NCBI RefSeq assembly: GCF_037948395.1
Contig: NZ_CP149940.1
Span: 2,852,001 to 2,916,000, forward strand
Reading direction: 5' to 3'
DNA from: Serratia nevei
Lineage (GTDB): Bacteria; Pseudomonadota; Gammaproteobacteria; Enterobacterales; Enterobacteriaceae
Length of the DNA stretch: 64,000 bases
The notes below the pieces were generated by a model. That model saw nothing but the letters and a program-made list of their open reading frames with translations, was not told the DNA's origin and did not search any database. This document shows positions 41,375-50,166 of this stretch, in pieces (the stretch's first letter is position 1; each line of letters begins with the position of its first letter). The translations under genes and the position numbers were made by a program.

Positions 41375-41400
41375 GGGCGACATTTTTGTCGCCCTTTTTT
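41375..41400 (+). terminator. gapA terminator
   Basis: GGGCGACA-TTTT-TGTCGCCC then a run of six T, 25 bp after the stop. Confidence 0.92.
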
Positions 41401-41433
41401 ATTTGTCTCTCCGGCAAACATTAAGGTAATGAA

Positions 41434-42309
41434 ATGAACGAGAAAATTTTCACCCTGCCCGTTTCCGAACAGATTTCGCCTTACATCAGCCAGCGTCAAC
41501 TCGATGAGCTGGGCGTGGTTGTGGTGTCGCACCCGAAAGTGCGCGCGGCCGTCGCGCTGCAAGGCGCCCATTTGCTGGCCTGGCAGCCCAGCGGTGAGCA
41601 GCCGGTGATTTGGCTCAGCAGCAATACCCCCTTCGCCAAAGGCAAGGCCATCCGCGGCGGCGTGCCGATCTGCTGGCCGTGGTTCGGCCCGGTAGCCCAA
41701 CCCTCCCACGGTTTTGCCCGTAATCAGCCCTGGAGCCTGACGGCGCACGATGAAGATGACAACGGCGTCATCCTGACCTTTACCCTGAAAGACAATGAGC
41801 AGACCCGCAAACTGTGGCCGCACGCCTTCACGCTGATTGCCCGCTTCAAGCTGGGTGTGGAGTGCGAGATCGAGTTGGAATCGCACGGCGATTATCAGGC
41901 TACGGCGGCGCTGCACAGCTACTTCCAGGTCGGCGACATCGATCGGGTCAGCGTGGCGGGCCTGGGCGAGCCTTATATCGACAAGGTGGCGGGCGGCGCT
42001 GAGGCGCGCCAGGCGGGCGAAGTGACCTTCGTCGGCCAAACCGATCGCGTCTACACCCGCCCGGAGGCCTTCAGCCAGATCCGCGATCCGGCGCTCGCGC
42101 GCACCATCGAGGTTCACCACCATCATATGAGTGACGTTATCGCCTGGAACCCGGGCGTAGAGCTCTCCTGCAGCATGGGGGATATGCCGAACGACGGTTA
42201 CAAGACCATGGTCTGCGTAGAGACCGGGCGCGTCAGTAAACCGCTGGTCGCCGCCGGCGAACAACCGGCTCGTTTGGGTGTGACCTTCCGCAGCCGTAAG
42301 AAAGCCTGA
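41434..42309 (+). CDS. yeaD: YeaD, D-hexose-6-phosphate mutarotase
   Basis: A 291-residue aldose-1-epimerase-fold enzyme that interconverts alpha and beta glucose-6-phosphate. Signatures: GAHLLAWQP, IRGGVPICWPWFG, HSYFQVGDI and WNPG near the C-terminus. It follows gapA, as in E. coli. RBS TAAGGTAAT precedes the ATG. Confidence 0.93.
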   Translation: MNEKIFTLPVSEQISPYISQRQLDELGVVVVSHPKVRAAVALQGAHLLAWQPSGEQPVIWLSSNTPFAKGKAIRGGVPICWPWFGPVAQPSHGFARNQPWSLTAHDEDDNGVILTFTLKDNEQTRKLWPHAFTLIARFKLGVECEIELESHGDYQATAALHSYFQVGDIDRVSVAGLGEPYIDKVAGGAEARQAGEVTFVGQTDRVYTRPEAFSQIRDPALARTIEVHHHHMSDVIAWNPGVELSCSMGDMPNDGYKTMVCVETGRVSKPLVAAGEQPARLGVTFRSRKKA

Positions 42310-42342
42310 AAAGCCGTGCGCGGCAGCGCACCACAGATGTGC

Positions 42343-42367
42343 AAAAGGGGCGCCAGCGCCCCTTTTT
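42343..42367. terminator. Terminator between yeaD and mipA
   Basis: AAAAGGGGCGC-CA-GCGCCCCTTTTT; symmetric, so usable by both convergent genes. Confidence 0.9.
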
Positions 42368-42403
42368 GATGCACGCCATGCACGATGATCGTGCAATGCG
42401 TGA

Positions 42404-43168
42404 TTAGAAGGTGTAGCTCACACCCGTCATCAGCAAACCGGTGTAGGATTTATCCACCATCGGACTGTCTTTCACTTCATCAGACAACTTCACATAGCGG
42501 CCGACGAAGAAGGCATTCCAGCTTTTGTTGATCTGGTAATTGGCGCTCAGCTCGAGATAAGGCGCCCAGCTATCGCCTGGGGTGTAGCTGTCAAGGCCGC
42601 TGCGGCGCGATTCATTGGCGCTGACGCCATAGTAATATTTGTTCTGGTTCTTGCTGTTCCACATCACGCCCACGCCTGGGACCAGCGTCAGCGCGTCCAG
42701 ATCAAACTTGTACAGGTAAGCCACATCGCCCACCAGACCGTTGCTGTTGTTCAGCGTGTCGCCGGTGAAGGTGGTGCGGAGGGTGCCCCACTCGGCGTTG
42801 TGCGAGTAGGCCAGGCCGGCCATCAGCGTGCCGCGGCGCTTGTCGAGACGCTTCATGCGATCGTCGTCGCTGTCGCCCGGACGATAGCCCCATGGCGTGT
42901 AGTAACCCATGATGCTCAGCTGGTTTTCTTGATCCTTCCACAGGTAGTAACCGGCGGTCAGAGTACGGAAGTAGAAGTCGTCACCTTCATAGTCGATAAC
43001 GGGCACCGGATAAACGCGGTCCTGATAACCACGATACGCGTCCGGGCTAACCAGCGCGGCAGCGCCGAGTGACCAGGTTCCCGCCTGAGCACTTTGCGCA
43101 CAAACCATTGCGGAAGCGATAATTGCTAGCGTTTTGAGTTTTGAAATCTTCACTGGTTCTTTTTCCAT
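42404..43168 (-). CDS. mipA: MipA, MltA-interacting outer-membrane protein
   Basis: Scaffold linking the lytic transglycosylase MltA to PBP1B; also an outer-membrane porin-like antigen. Up to 254 residues with a signal peptide ending AQSAQA, then amphipathic beta strands ending in the terminal Phe (GVSYTF) expected of an outer-membrane beta-barrel. The start is uncertain: ATG at 43168 has no clear ribosome site, while GTG at 43153 gives a more usual signal peptide (MKISKLKTLAII). KSYTGLLMTGVSYTF matches E. coli MipA's end. Confidence 0.9.
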   Translation of the reverse strand: MEKEPVKISKLKTLAIIASAMVCAQSAQAGTWSLGAAALVSPDAYRGYQDRVYPVPVIDYEGDDFYFRTLTAGYYLWKDQENQLSIMGYYTPWGYRPGDSDDDRMKRLDKRRGTLMAGLAYSHNAEWGTLRTTFTGDTLNNSNGLVGDVAYLYKFDLDALTLVPGVGVMWNSKNQNKYYYGVSANESRRSGLDSYTPGDSWAPYLELSANYQINKSWNAFFVGRYVKLSDEVKDSPMVDKSYTGLLMTGVSYTF

Positions 43169-43594
43169 AAATTACAGGGTTAATAGCTGCAACAGTTTAT
43201 GTGAAAATTTAGTTACGCGCCTAATCTTTACAATAGAAAACGACCAAGATCGAATAACTTATAGCGGAATTATGAATTAATCATGGCGGAACGGTGACGT
43301 TTCATCCCGCAGGCCGCGCCAGACAAGGCATTTGGCTCACACGGTAATAACTGAGTCATTGATATGACTTAAAAAAAGCTTTTTCTGCGGCAGGAAATTT
43401 TCCGGCAAGCAAACTAAGCTTAAATCAGAAGGTGAATTTATCCTGGGCCCAGTGGCATACAGCGCAACTCGCGATAATAAGCGCACCAAGTTGGCATACG
43501 GGTTGCTGTACTCAGGCGTATTCTCATCTTTCGGGAGCCAGAACACTATCACACGCTCTCTTTAACCTGTGCTAATAACGAAAGGACGGGCATC
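43169..43594 (+). promoter_or_regulatory. mipA-yeaG divergent spacer
   Basis: A 426-bp spacer without a gene. It holds the sigma-54-type promoter at 43491 and AT-rich sequence towards mipA. I see no NtrC consensus site by eye in the 150 bp upstream of that promoter. TGGCATAC occurs twice (43453 and 43492). Confidence 0.4.
43491..43507 (+). promoter_or_regulatory. Sigma-54-type promoter of yeaGH
   Basis: TTGGCATACGGGTTGCT: a -24 GG and a -12 GC exactly 10 nt apart, inside TTGGCA-N6-TTGCT. It lies about 90 bp before yeaG. In E. coli yeaGH is induced by nitrogen starvation through sigma-54/NtrC as well as sigma-S, so the position fits. Confidence 0.7.
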
Positions 43595-45529
43595 ATGAAC
43601 ATATTTGACCACTATCGCCAGCGCTACGAAGCTGCCAAGGACGAAGAGTTCACACTGCAGGAATTTCTTACCATTTGCCGGCAAGATCGCAGTGCCTATG
43701 CCAACGCGGCCGAACGTCTGCTGATGGCTATCGGTGAACCTGTGATGGTCGACACTGCGCTAGAATCACGCCTGTCGCGCCTGTTCTCCAACCGCGTGAT
43801 CGCACGCTATCCGGCCTTCGAAGAATTCTACGGCATGGAAGAGGCCATCGAACAGATCGTCTCTTACCTGAAACACGCCGCCCAGGGCCTGGAAGAGAAG
43901 AAACAGATCCTGTACCTGCTCGGCCCGGTGGGCGGCGGTAAATCCTCGCTGGCGGAACGCCTGAAGGCGCTGATGCAGCGCGTGCCCATCTATACCCTCA
44001 GCGCCAACGGCGAACGCAGCCCGGTCAACGATCATCCGCTGTGCCTGTTCAATCCGCAGGAAGATGCCTCGATCCTGGAAAAAGAGTTCAACATCCCCAG
44101 TCGCTATCTCGGCACCATCATGTCGCCGTGGGCGGCCAAGCGCCTGCATGAGTTCGGCGGCGACATCACCAAGTTTAAAGTCGTGAAAGTGCGCCCTTCC
44201 ATTCTGGAACAGATCGCCATCGCCAAAACCGAACCGGGCGACGAGAACAACCAGGACATCTCTGCGCTGGTCGGTAAAGTGGATATCCGTAAACTGGAGA
44301 ACCACGCGCAGAACGATCCGGACGCCTACGGGTACTCCGGTGCCCTGTGCCGCGCCAACCAGGGGATAATGGAATTCGTCGAGATGTTCAAAGCACCGAT
44401 CAAGGTGCTGCACCCGCTGCTGACGGCGACCCAGGAAGGTAACTACAACGGCACCGAGGGCATCTCCGCCCTGCCGTTCAACGGCATTATTCTGGCGCAC
44501 TCCAACGAATCCGAATGGGTGACCTTCCGTAACAACAAGAACAACGAAGCGTTCCTCGACCGCGTGTACATCGTCAAGGTGCCTTACTGCCTCCGCGTGT
44601 CGGAAGAGATCAAGATTTACGACAAACTGCTGGACCACAGCGAGCTGACCCACGCGCCCTGCGCGCCGGGCACCCTGGAGACGCTGGCGCGGTTTAGCGT
44701 GCTGTCGCGGCTGAAAGAGCCGGAAAACTCGAGCATTTACTCGAAAATGCGCGTGTACGACGGCGAAAGCCTCAAGGATACCGATCCGAAGGCCAAGTCC
44801 TATCAGGAGTACCGCGACTACGCTGGGGTTGACGAAGGCATGAACGGCCTCTCTACCCGTTTCGCCTTTAAAATTCTCTCGCGAGTGTTTAACTTCGATC
44901 ACGCCGAGGTGGCGGCTAACCCGGTGCACCTGTTCTATGTGCTGGAACAGCAGATCGAACGCGAACAGTTCCCGCAGGATTTGGCCGAGAAATACCTGGA
45001 GCACCTGAAAGGCTACCTGATCCCGAAATACGCCGAGTTTATCGGCAAGGAGATCCAGACCGCCTATCTGGAATCCTACTCGGAATACGGACAGAACATT
45101 TTCGATCGCTACGTGACCTACGCGGACTTCTGGATTCAGGATCAGGAGTATCGCGATCCCGATACAGGTCAGCTGTTCGACCGTGAGTCCCTGAACGCCG
45201 AGCTGGAGAAAATTGAAAAGCCGGCCGGGATCAGCAATCCGAAAGATTTCCGTAACGAAATCGTGAACTTCGTGCTGCGTGCCCGCGCCAATAACAACGG
45301 CCGTAACCCGAACTGGACCAGCTACGAGAAGCTGCGCACCGTGATCGAGAAGAAAATGTTCTCCAATACCGAAGAGCTGTTGCCGGTGATTTCGTTCAAC
45401 GCCAAAACCTCGACGGACGAGCAGAAAAAACACGACGACTTCGTCGACCGTATGATGGAGAAAGGCTATACCCGTAAGCAGGTGCGCCTGCTGTGTGAAT
45501 GGTATCTGCGGGTCAGAAAATCCTCATAA
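43595..45529 (+). CDS. yeaG: YeaG, PrkA-family serine protein kinase
   Basis: A 644-residue protein with an N-terminal AAA+ module (P-loop GPVGGGKSS at 110-118) and a C-terminal PrkA kinase-like domain from about residue 400. In E. coli it is a stress kinase of nitrogen and sugar starvation and acts with YeaH and YcgB; all three genes are in this window. Good ribosome site (GAAAGGACGG) before the ATG. Length equals the E. coli protein. Confidence 0.95.
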   Translation: MNIFDHYRQRYEAAKDEEFTLQEFLTICRQDRSAYANAAERLLMAIGEPVMVDTALESRLSRLFSNRVIARYPAFEEFYGMEEAIEQIVSYLKHAAQGLEEKKQILYLLGPVGGGKSSLAERLKALMQRVPIYTLSANGERSPVNDHPLCLFNPQEDASILEKEFNIPSRYLGTIMSPWAAKRLHEFGGDITKFKVVKVRPSILEQIAIAKTEPGDENNQDISALVGKVDIRKLENHAQNDPDAYGYSGALCRANQGIMEFVEMFKAPIKVLHPLLTATQEGNYNGTEGISALPFNGIILAHSNESEWVTFRNNKNNEAFLDRVYIVKVPYCLRVSEEIKIYDKLLDHSELTHAPCAPGTLETLARFSVLSRLKEPENSSIYSKMRVYDGESLKDTDPKAKSYQEYRDYAGVDEGMNGLSTRFAFKILSRVFNFDHAEVAANPVHLFYVLEQQIEREQFPQDLAEKYLEHLKGYLIPKYAEFIGKEIQTAYLESYSEYGQNIFDRYVTYADFWIQDQEYRDPDTGQLFDRESLNAELEKIEKPAGISNPKDFRNEIVNFVLRARANNNGRNPNWTSYEKLRTVIEKKMFSNTEELLPVISFNAKTSTDEQKKHDDFVDRMMEKGYTRKQVRLLCEWYLRVRKSS

Positions 45530-45660
45530 CGCCTCAGGTAAGCGGCATTATCAGGGCCATGTCCACCGTCATGGACGTTGCAGCGCAGCCCACGGAGGGG
45601 CGGCACATTGCGCTGCAGCGACCGGGACATGAAGAGTTGGCAACGTCGTTTGGGGGAAGT

Positions 45661-46929
45661 ATGGCCTATTTCATTGACCGACGGCTGAACGGCAAAAACA
45701 AGAGCATGGTGAACCGCCAGCGCTTCTTGCGTCGTTACAAGTCGCAAATCAAACAGTCGATTGCCGAAGCCATCAACAAGCGTTCGGTCACCGACGTAGA
45801 CAGCGGGGAATCGGTCTCCATCCCCACTGACGATATCAACGAACCGATGTTTCATCAGGGGCGCGGCGGCACGCGCCATCGGGTGCATCCGGGCAACGAC
45901 CACTTCGTGCAGAACGATCGCGTTGAGCGGCCTCAGGGCGGATCAGGCGGTGGCGGCGGCCAGGGCAACGCCAGCCAGGACGGTGAAGGCCAGGATGAGT
46001 TCGTCTTCCAGATTTCCAAAGACGAGTATCTCGATCTTTTGTTCGAAGATCTTGCCCTGCCCAACCTGAAAAAGAACCAGTACAAGCAGTTGACCGAGTT
46101 CAAAACCCACCGCGCAGGCTATACCGCCAACGGTGTGCCGGCCAACATCAGCGTCGTGCGATCGCTGCAAAACTCGCTGGCGCGGCGTACCGCCATGACC
46201 GCCGGGAAAAGGCGCGCGTTGCACGAACTGGAAGACGAGTTGAACCAGCTGGAAAACACTGAACCGGTGCAGTTGCTGGAAGAGGAGCGGTTGCGCAAGG
46301 AGATTGCCGAACTGCGCAAGAAAATCGAAAGCGTGCCGTTCATCGACACCTTCGATCTGCGCTACAAAAACTATGAGCGCCGGCCGGAACCCTCCAGCCA
46401 GGCGGTGATGTTCTGCCTGATGGACGTGTCCGGCTCGATGGATCAGGCGACCAAAGATATGGCCAAACGTTTTTACATTCTGCTTTATCTGTTCCTGAGC
46501 CGTACCTACAAAAACGTCGAGGTGGTCTATATTCGCCACCACACCCAGGCGAAAGAGGTGGACGAACAGGAGTTCTTCTATTCGCAAGAAACCGGCGGCA
46601 CCATCGTCTCCAGCGCGCTAAAGCTGATGAACGACGTCGTCGAAGAGCGCTACGACCCGACGCAATGGAATATCTACGCCGCGCAGGCGTCGGACGGTGA
46701 CAACTGGGCCGACGATTCACCGCTGTGTCATGAGCTGTTGGCGAAGAAGCTCCTGCCGATGGTGCGTTATTACAGCTATATAGAAATCACTCGTCGCGCT
46801 CATCAGACGCTGTGGCGCGAATATGAGGATCTGCAGGCGAAATTCGACAACTTCGCCATGCAGCATATCCGCGAGCCGGACGATATTTATCCGGTATTCC
46901 GCGAACTGTTTCGCAAGCAAACCGTGTGA
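45661..46929 (+). CDS. yeaH: YeaH, VWA-like protein (UPF0229)
   Basis: A 422-residue protein paired with YeaG. N-terminal basic segment ([19 protein letters not shown]), a Gly/Gln-rich linker around residues 95-115, and a VWA-type metal site DVSGSM near residue 260. The start at 45661 has GGGGAAGT upstream and gives the E. coli N-terminus; the open frame extends 54 codons further up without family similarity. Gap to yeaG is 131 bp. The SpoVR-family partner YcgB is encoded at 57118. Confidence 0.93.
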   Translation: MAYFIDRRLNGKNKSMVNRQRFLRRYKSQIKQSIAEAINKRSVTDVDSGESVSIPTDDINEPMFHQGRGGTRHRVHPGNDHFVQNDRVERPQGGSGGGGGQGNASQDGEGQDEFVFQISKDEYLDLLFEDLALPNLKKNQYKQLTEFKTHRAGYTANGVPANISVVRSLQNSLARRTAMTAGKRRALHELEDELNQLENTEPVQLLEEERLRKEIAELRKKIESVPFIDTFDLRYKNYERRPEPSSQAVMFCLMDVSGSMDQATKDMAKRFYILLYLFLSRTYKNVEVVYIRHHTQAKEVDEQEFFYSQETGGTIVSSALKLMNDVVEERYDPTQWNIYAAQASDGDNWADDSPLCHELLAKKLLPMVRYYSYIEITRRAHQTLWREYEDLQAKFDNFAMQHIREPDDIYPVFRELFRKQTV

Positions 46930-46951
46930 ATAGCACCGCGCGAACGTCACC

Positions 46952-46988
46952 ACAGCCGGAGAATGACATTTTCCGGCTGTTTCTTTTT
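46952..46988 (+). terminator. yeaGH terminator
   Basis: ACAGCCGGA...TCCGGCTGT stem with extended inner A/T pairing, followed by TTCTTTTT. Confidence 0.85.
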
Positions 46989-47267
46989 CACCATTATATA
47001 TTCAGAATATCTATGTTTAATTTTTAAACAAACCCAATATCAATAATAAGCCACATTGCCCAGAACGGCCCTCCCTATTATTTGCGCTTCTGAGGTTATT
47101 CCTAAACATTCGCCTCCTGGCCCGCACGGCTTGATAGGAATATTCCCATTCAGTTATCGTTACCTCATCGCTTAAGTCCTTTACTAAGCGAAATTTGCCT
47201 CATTTTATTTTTCCATGGCTTCTCAGCCCTCCACGGCGGGCATTTACCTGTCAGCAGGTTAGACATC

Positions 47268-47498
47268 ATGATCGACTACACTCTCTATGGCCTCAACAAG
47301 CAAGATGTTGATGAATACCATAAGCAAATATGCTGCCTGCTCGGCAAAAGCGTGCTGCTGGTGCTGACCGCCAACAAGCCGATAACCAAACAGAATCTGC
47401 TCGCCTGCCTTATCCAGGAGGTGGAAAAACAACCCGATGATTATTTTCAGAGACTGCATCGTGCAGCAATAGAAATGATCGGCGTCAACGGGCGTTAA
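47268..47498 (+). CDS. Small protein resembling the YmgB/AriR biofilm-regulator family
   Basis: A 76-residue soluble protein with predicted helices. The segment ITKQNLLACLIQEVEKQPDDYFQRLHRAAIEMI has the spacing of the C-terminal half of E. coli AriR (NKNIILSLIHSLE...). AriR, YmgA and YcgZ act in the Rcs/acid-resistance/biofilm circuit. The similarity is by eye and modest, so I give no symbol. AGGTTAGACATC precedes the ATG. A 32-codon membrane ORF follows 6 bp after the stop and is probably in the same transcript. Confidence 0.6.
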   Translation: MIDYTLYGLNKQDVDEYHKQICCLLGKSVLLVLTANKPITKQNLLACLIQEVEKQPDDYFQRLHRAAIEMIGVNGR

Positions 47499-47504
47499 GG
47501 CGAT

Positions 47505-47603
47505 ATGCGCAAGGCGGAAATCTACGCCATTATTGCCACCCTCGTGGTGTTAATGATGATGTTCATCATTACCCTTGATAGCGATATCAACCCTTATCCT
47601 TAA
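47505..47603 (+). CDS. Candidate 32-residue single-pass membrane protein
   Basis: The frame reads MRKAEIYAIIATLVVLMMMF followed by IITLDSDINPYP: a short basic N-terminus, one hydrophobic helix (about 6-24) and an acidic tail, a topology seen in many enterobacterial microproteins. AAGG is 5 bp before the ATG, and the gene starts 6 bp after the preceding 76-codon gene, so coupling is likely. It ends in tandem TAATAA. I do not recognise a family. Confidence 0.55.
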   Translation: MRKAEIYAIIATLVVLMMMFIITLDSDINPYP

Positions 47604-47611
47604 TAAGCGCC

Positions 47612-47642
47612 TATTACGCCGGCTCTTTAGCCCGACGTAATA
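47612..47642. terminator. Hairpin after the small-protein pair
   Basis: TATTACGCCGG-CT.../AGCCCGACGTAATA, near-perfect 14-bp stem with one mismatch, 8 bp after the 32-codon gene. No T tract follows, so it may instead protect 3' ends, or end the minus-strand hydrolase message. Confidence 0.5.
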
Positions 47643-47689
47643 GACAGTCTGTTGCGGGCTGTCACCTTGATTACCTTTCTGCCCTGGCT

Positions 47690-48379
47690 TTATTCATAAC
47701 CGGCCGCTTCGTCAATCAATCCCGCCACCTCTGCGGCATGGGAAACCAGCGAAGCATGACTGGCATCCAGCACCATAACTTTCTTGGCCCGCAGCCGCTG
47801 CGCCATGTGCCGCTGATTCTCCGGCGCTATCATGCGATCGTCGCTGGAGAGCTGATACCATGACGGTTTATGTTTCCATGCCGGTTCGCCGATGGTGTTA
47901 CCGAAGGTATCGGCCAGCGGAGCCTTCTGCGCCACCACCATCACCAGCGCTTCGTCGGCAGTCAGATCCTGGCAAAAGCTCTCGTGAAACTTGTCGGCTT
48001 TGATCCACAGATAGCCGTCGCTGTCCGGGGCCAGATTCGCCACCGCCGCAGGAGGATGCGCTTGCGTAATACCGCCGGGGCTTTCTCCGGCGTCCGGCGC
48101 AAAGGCGGCGATGTAGACCAGGCCGACCACATTAGGCAGGTTGCCCATTGCCGTGATCACGGCACCACCGTAAGAGTGCCCCACCAACAATACCGGCCCC
48201 GCTTGCTGCGCGACCATCTTGCGCGTGCGTTCCGCATCCTCAGCCAACGAGGTCAGCGGCATTTCCACCGCATGCATCGCCGAATATCCCCTACGCGACA
48301 ACTCGAGGATGACCTTACTCCAGTGCGCGGCGCCGCCCCAGAATCCGTGTACCAGCACGATAGTGGGTTTTGTGCTCAT
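47690..48379 (-). CDS. Alpha/beta hydrolase
   Basis: A 229-residue hydrolase. HGFWGGAAHW near residue 10 holds the oxyanion motif, and GHSYGGAV (about residue 73) has the nucleophile Ser. An Asp in SSDDRMIAP and the terminal His in DASHASLVSH complete the triad. It is of the salicylate-esterase-like/HNL-type branch (signal-free, cytoplasmic) frequent in Proteobacteria; the substrate is unknown. The start at 48379 has AAGGAG 6 bp upstream; an ATG five codons earlier overlaps that site. Confidence 0.8.
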   Translation of the reverse strand: MSTKPTIVLVHGFWGGAAHWSKVILELSRRGYSAMHAVEMPLTSLAEDAERTRKMVAQQAGPVLLVGHSYGGAVITAMGNLPNVVGLVYIAAFAPDAGESPGGITQAHPPAAVANLAPDSDGYLWIKADKFHESFCQDLTADEALVMVVAQKAPLADTFGNTIGEPAWKHKPSWYQLSSDDRMIAPENQRHMAQRLRAKKVMVLDASHASLVSHAAEVAGLIDEAAGYE

Positions 48380-48676
48380 TGCCGACTCCTTCATCTTAGG
48401 GAAGCGCTATAGACAGATAAACTGCAGCCCTTAAGGGGCGCGCCTTGCTACCGGCGACGTCACGCAGTCCTCATTTTTATATAGTCAGGCTCGCGGCGTT
48501 CGGCAATAGCTACGACGGGTTAACGCACGCGATTTCCCGGCATCGCCATGGCCTATCCACGCAGCGTGCAAAGCAAAAAACGGGATTAAAACTAGGATTT
48601 TTACCCATACCGATCTAAAATCTCGCGCAAAAACAAAGAGAAGTAAATTTAGCTCACCGGGAAAAGGAATGAAGTT
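48380..48676. other. Spacer without supported gene
   Basis: About 300 bp between the divergent hydrolase gene and the 29-codon ORF. No terminator or palindrome stands out; the right half is AT-rich and should contain the promoter of the small ORF. Confidence 0.3.
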
Positions 48677-48766
48677 GTGAAGGAAATGATCTCCATCGTT
48701 TTTATGGCATGCCTGCTGGCGCTGCTGTTTTCGTGGCTGTTCGTCTACGGTCTTAACATTCATTAA
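48677..48766 (+). CDS. Candidate 29-residue membrane protein, GTG start
   Basis: The GTG frame reads MKEMISIVFMACLLALLFSW followed by LFVYGLNIH: one hydrophobic helix with a short charged start, as in other one-helix microproteins. AAGGA lies 8 bp upstream. The ATG at 48686 would lie directly on AAGGAA and is less likely. No family recognised. It could be a chance frame in AT-rich DNA; the evidence is topology and ribosome site. Confidence 0.4.
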   Translation: MKEMISIVFMACLLALLFSWLFVYGLNIH

Positions 48767-49198
48767 ACCTGCGGCGACAATAAATCCCCCTCCCTGGCTG
48801 GCAAGCAGCGCATCGGGACGATGCGCTAAAACCGCCCCCCCAAAGTGCCCACGAAAGCAAAACCTGACGCCATTCCGCCTTAACCTTTCCGCCCACAGAT
48901 ACATCAATAATATTTACGTATAACAGTCCTATCCCCTTTCTGCGTCCCTCGTCGACTTTTTTCTGACCTAGCGTAGCCCCCCAAACAGAGGGCTTGCCAG
49001 ACGCAAAATGTTACCGGTAACTATGTTGTTGATTTCTTTTTGTAATAACCGGAAAGCCGTTAATAACCCTACGTTCTTTATAGAAATAAATTATGCATTC
49101 TTATGGATAAAGGTATGAATAAACGGCCTTTGGTCATTGATTATCACCCGCCAAGCTCCTAGAATTCGCGCGTAAAAATACAACTGGGATCGGGTTTC
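48767..49198 (+). other. Spacer upstream of the GhoT/OrtT-type gene
   Basis: A 432-bp stretch with no GhoS-like antitoxin frame on either strand. A 19-codon frame (MDKGMNKRPLVIDYHPPSS, 49104-49163) ends 35 bp before the toxin gene, but it has no convincing ribosome site. The last 150 bp are AT-rich and probably hold the toxin promoter. Confidence 0.35.
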
Positions 49199-49375
49199 AT
49201 GTCGTCGCTGTGGGTTGCAACGCAATACTGTTATTTTATTGGTCTGTTAGTTTCTATGATTTTCACCTACCTGGTTAGCCGGGACACCGTCAAAATACGC
49301 TGTATCAGCGCACTGACCATCGGGTTAACCTGGCCGTTGAGCCTGCCGGTCGTGTTGCTGTTTTCGCTGTTCTAA
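49199..49375 (+). CDS. ortT: GhoT/OrtT-family membrane toxin (orphan)
   Basis: A 58-residue protein with two hydrophobic segments (about 9-27 and 36-57). Its end, LTWPLSLPVVLLFSLF, is almost the E. coli GhoT and OrtT end (ITWPMSLPVALLFSLF in GhoT), and the SRDTVKIRCISAL turn corresponds to SHEKTHIRLLSAF. Family members insert in the inner membrane, collapse proton motive force and slow growth. GhoT is silenced by the mRNA-cutting antitoxin GhoS; I find no ghoS next to this gene, as for E. coli OrtT, which acts under stringent stress. The ribosome site is weak. GhoT versus OrtT assignment rests on the missing antitoxin. Confidence 0.8.
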   Translation: MSSLWVATQYCYFIGLLVSMIFTYLVSRDTVKIRCISALTIGLTWPLSLPVVLLFSLF

Positions 49376-49376
49376 T

Positions 49377-49409
49377 CCCCCAACAGACCTCGCGCGGGTT
49401 TGGGTTTTT
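49377..49409 (+). terminator. Probable terminator of the ortT-like gene
   Basis: CCCAA...TTGGG stem with inner CC/GG pairing followed by five T, directly after the stop codon. Confidence 0.5.
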
Positions 49410-49469
49410 AAACAGCCATGCTAATGAAAAAGGGAAGGCCGCCGGCGTCGCGGATTTTTGGCGTGGGAT

Positions 49470-49494
49470 AAAAAAACGCCAGCGCAAGGCTGGC
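49470..49494 (-). terminator. Minus-strand terminator left of the 97-codon gene
   Basis: On the minus strand GCCAGC-CTTGC-GCTGGC followed by GTTTTTTT. It lies 150 bp after the stop of the membrane-protein gene at 49648, which is the only minus-strand gene it could serve. Confidence 0.65.
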
Positions 49495-49647
49495 ATGAAA
49501 ACTGGAAGCAATGTGAGCAATGTCGTGCCGGCTCGGGGGGCACAGAAGGAGACAACCCTTTCCCCTCACCGGCGAAAAGATGATAATACGTCTCATTATT
49601 GATTGTAAAGTCATTTCCCTGCGCAACGTTTTCCCTTTGGGAAAATA

Positions 49648-49941
49648 TCAGCCGCGCGGCGCTCGCCAGCACCGATACAACCGCCCCGTCCCCCACACCA
49701 GCAGCCACAGAAAAATATTCATCCCCAACCAGAGCATCAGCAAGTAGAAGAAAGTTTGATAACCGGGTATGCCCCGGTCGGCCAAAAACGGGTTGAAGTG
49801 CAAAAATTTGACGATCGCGAAGGGGTTAAGATTGAAACGGTTGAACACGGCCGCCGTCAACAGCGGCGGCAACAGCGTGTAAAACGCCAGGCTGAACAGC
49901 AGCAGAATCTTAGAGCCCGAAGTGTTTTTATAATCTTTCAT
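49648..49941 (-). CDS. Small membrane protein, family not recognised
   Basis: A 97-residue protein with two clear membrane helices, about 11-33 (KILLLFSLAFYTLLPPLLTA) and 65-88 (FFYLLMLWLGMNIFLWLLVW), joined by a loop with FNLNPFAIVKFLHFNPF and ending in a basic tail. The layout suggests both ends in the cytoplasm. No ribosome site of quality before the ATG, so the start may be elsewhere. A real terminator downstream supports transcription. Function unknown. Confidence 0.6.
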   Translation of the reverse strand: MKDYKNTSGSKILLLFSLAFYTLLPPLLTAAVFNRFNLNPFAIVKFLHFNPFLADRGIPGYQTFFYLLMLWLGMNIFLWLLVWGTGRLYRCWRAPRG

Positions 49942-50166
49942 ATCAATATATTGCGTCTTTCACCATGGTGCAGAAACCGCCAAATAGTCACACGCCAGCC
50001 GACCCCGCGCACGAAAAAGAGTTCCAGGCCAGCGCGGAAATAAAGCCGATCCTGTGTTTAATCGTCATTTAGCGCGCGGGTGATATATACCCTGTGAATT
50101 TTAAATTACGATGCCGCCGCGCCGTCTTCAACCGCAGCGTTTGCCGGGCATCATCAGGAGGCATTA

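Noticed and set aside
49104..49163. 19-codon frame upstream of the OrtT-like gene as an antitoxin
   Set aside because: No similarity to GhoS (about 98 residues) and no ribosome site; at most a leader.
49408..49708. Minus-strand frames of 72 and 95 codons
   Set aside because: Cross a good terminator (49470-49494), lack ribosome sites and show no domain or membrane pattern.
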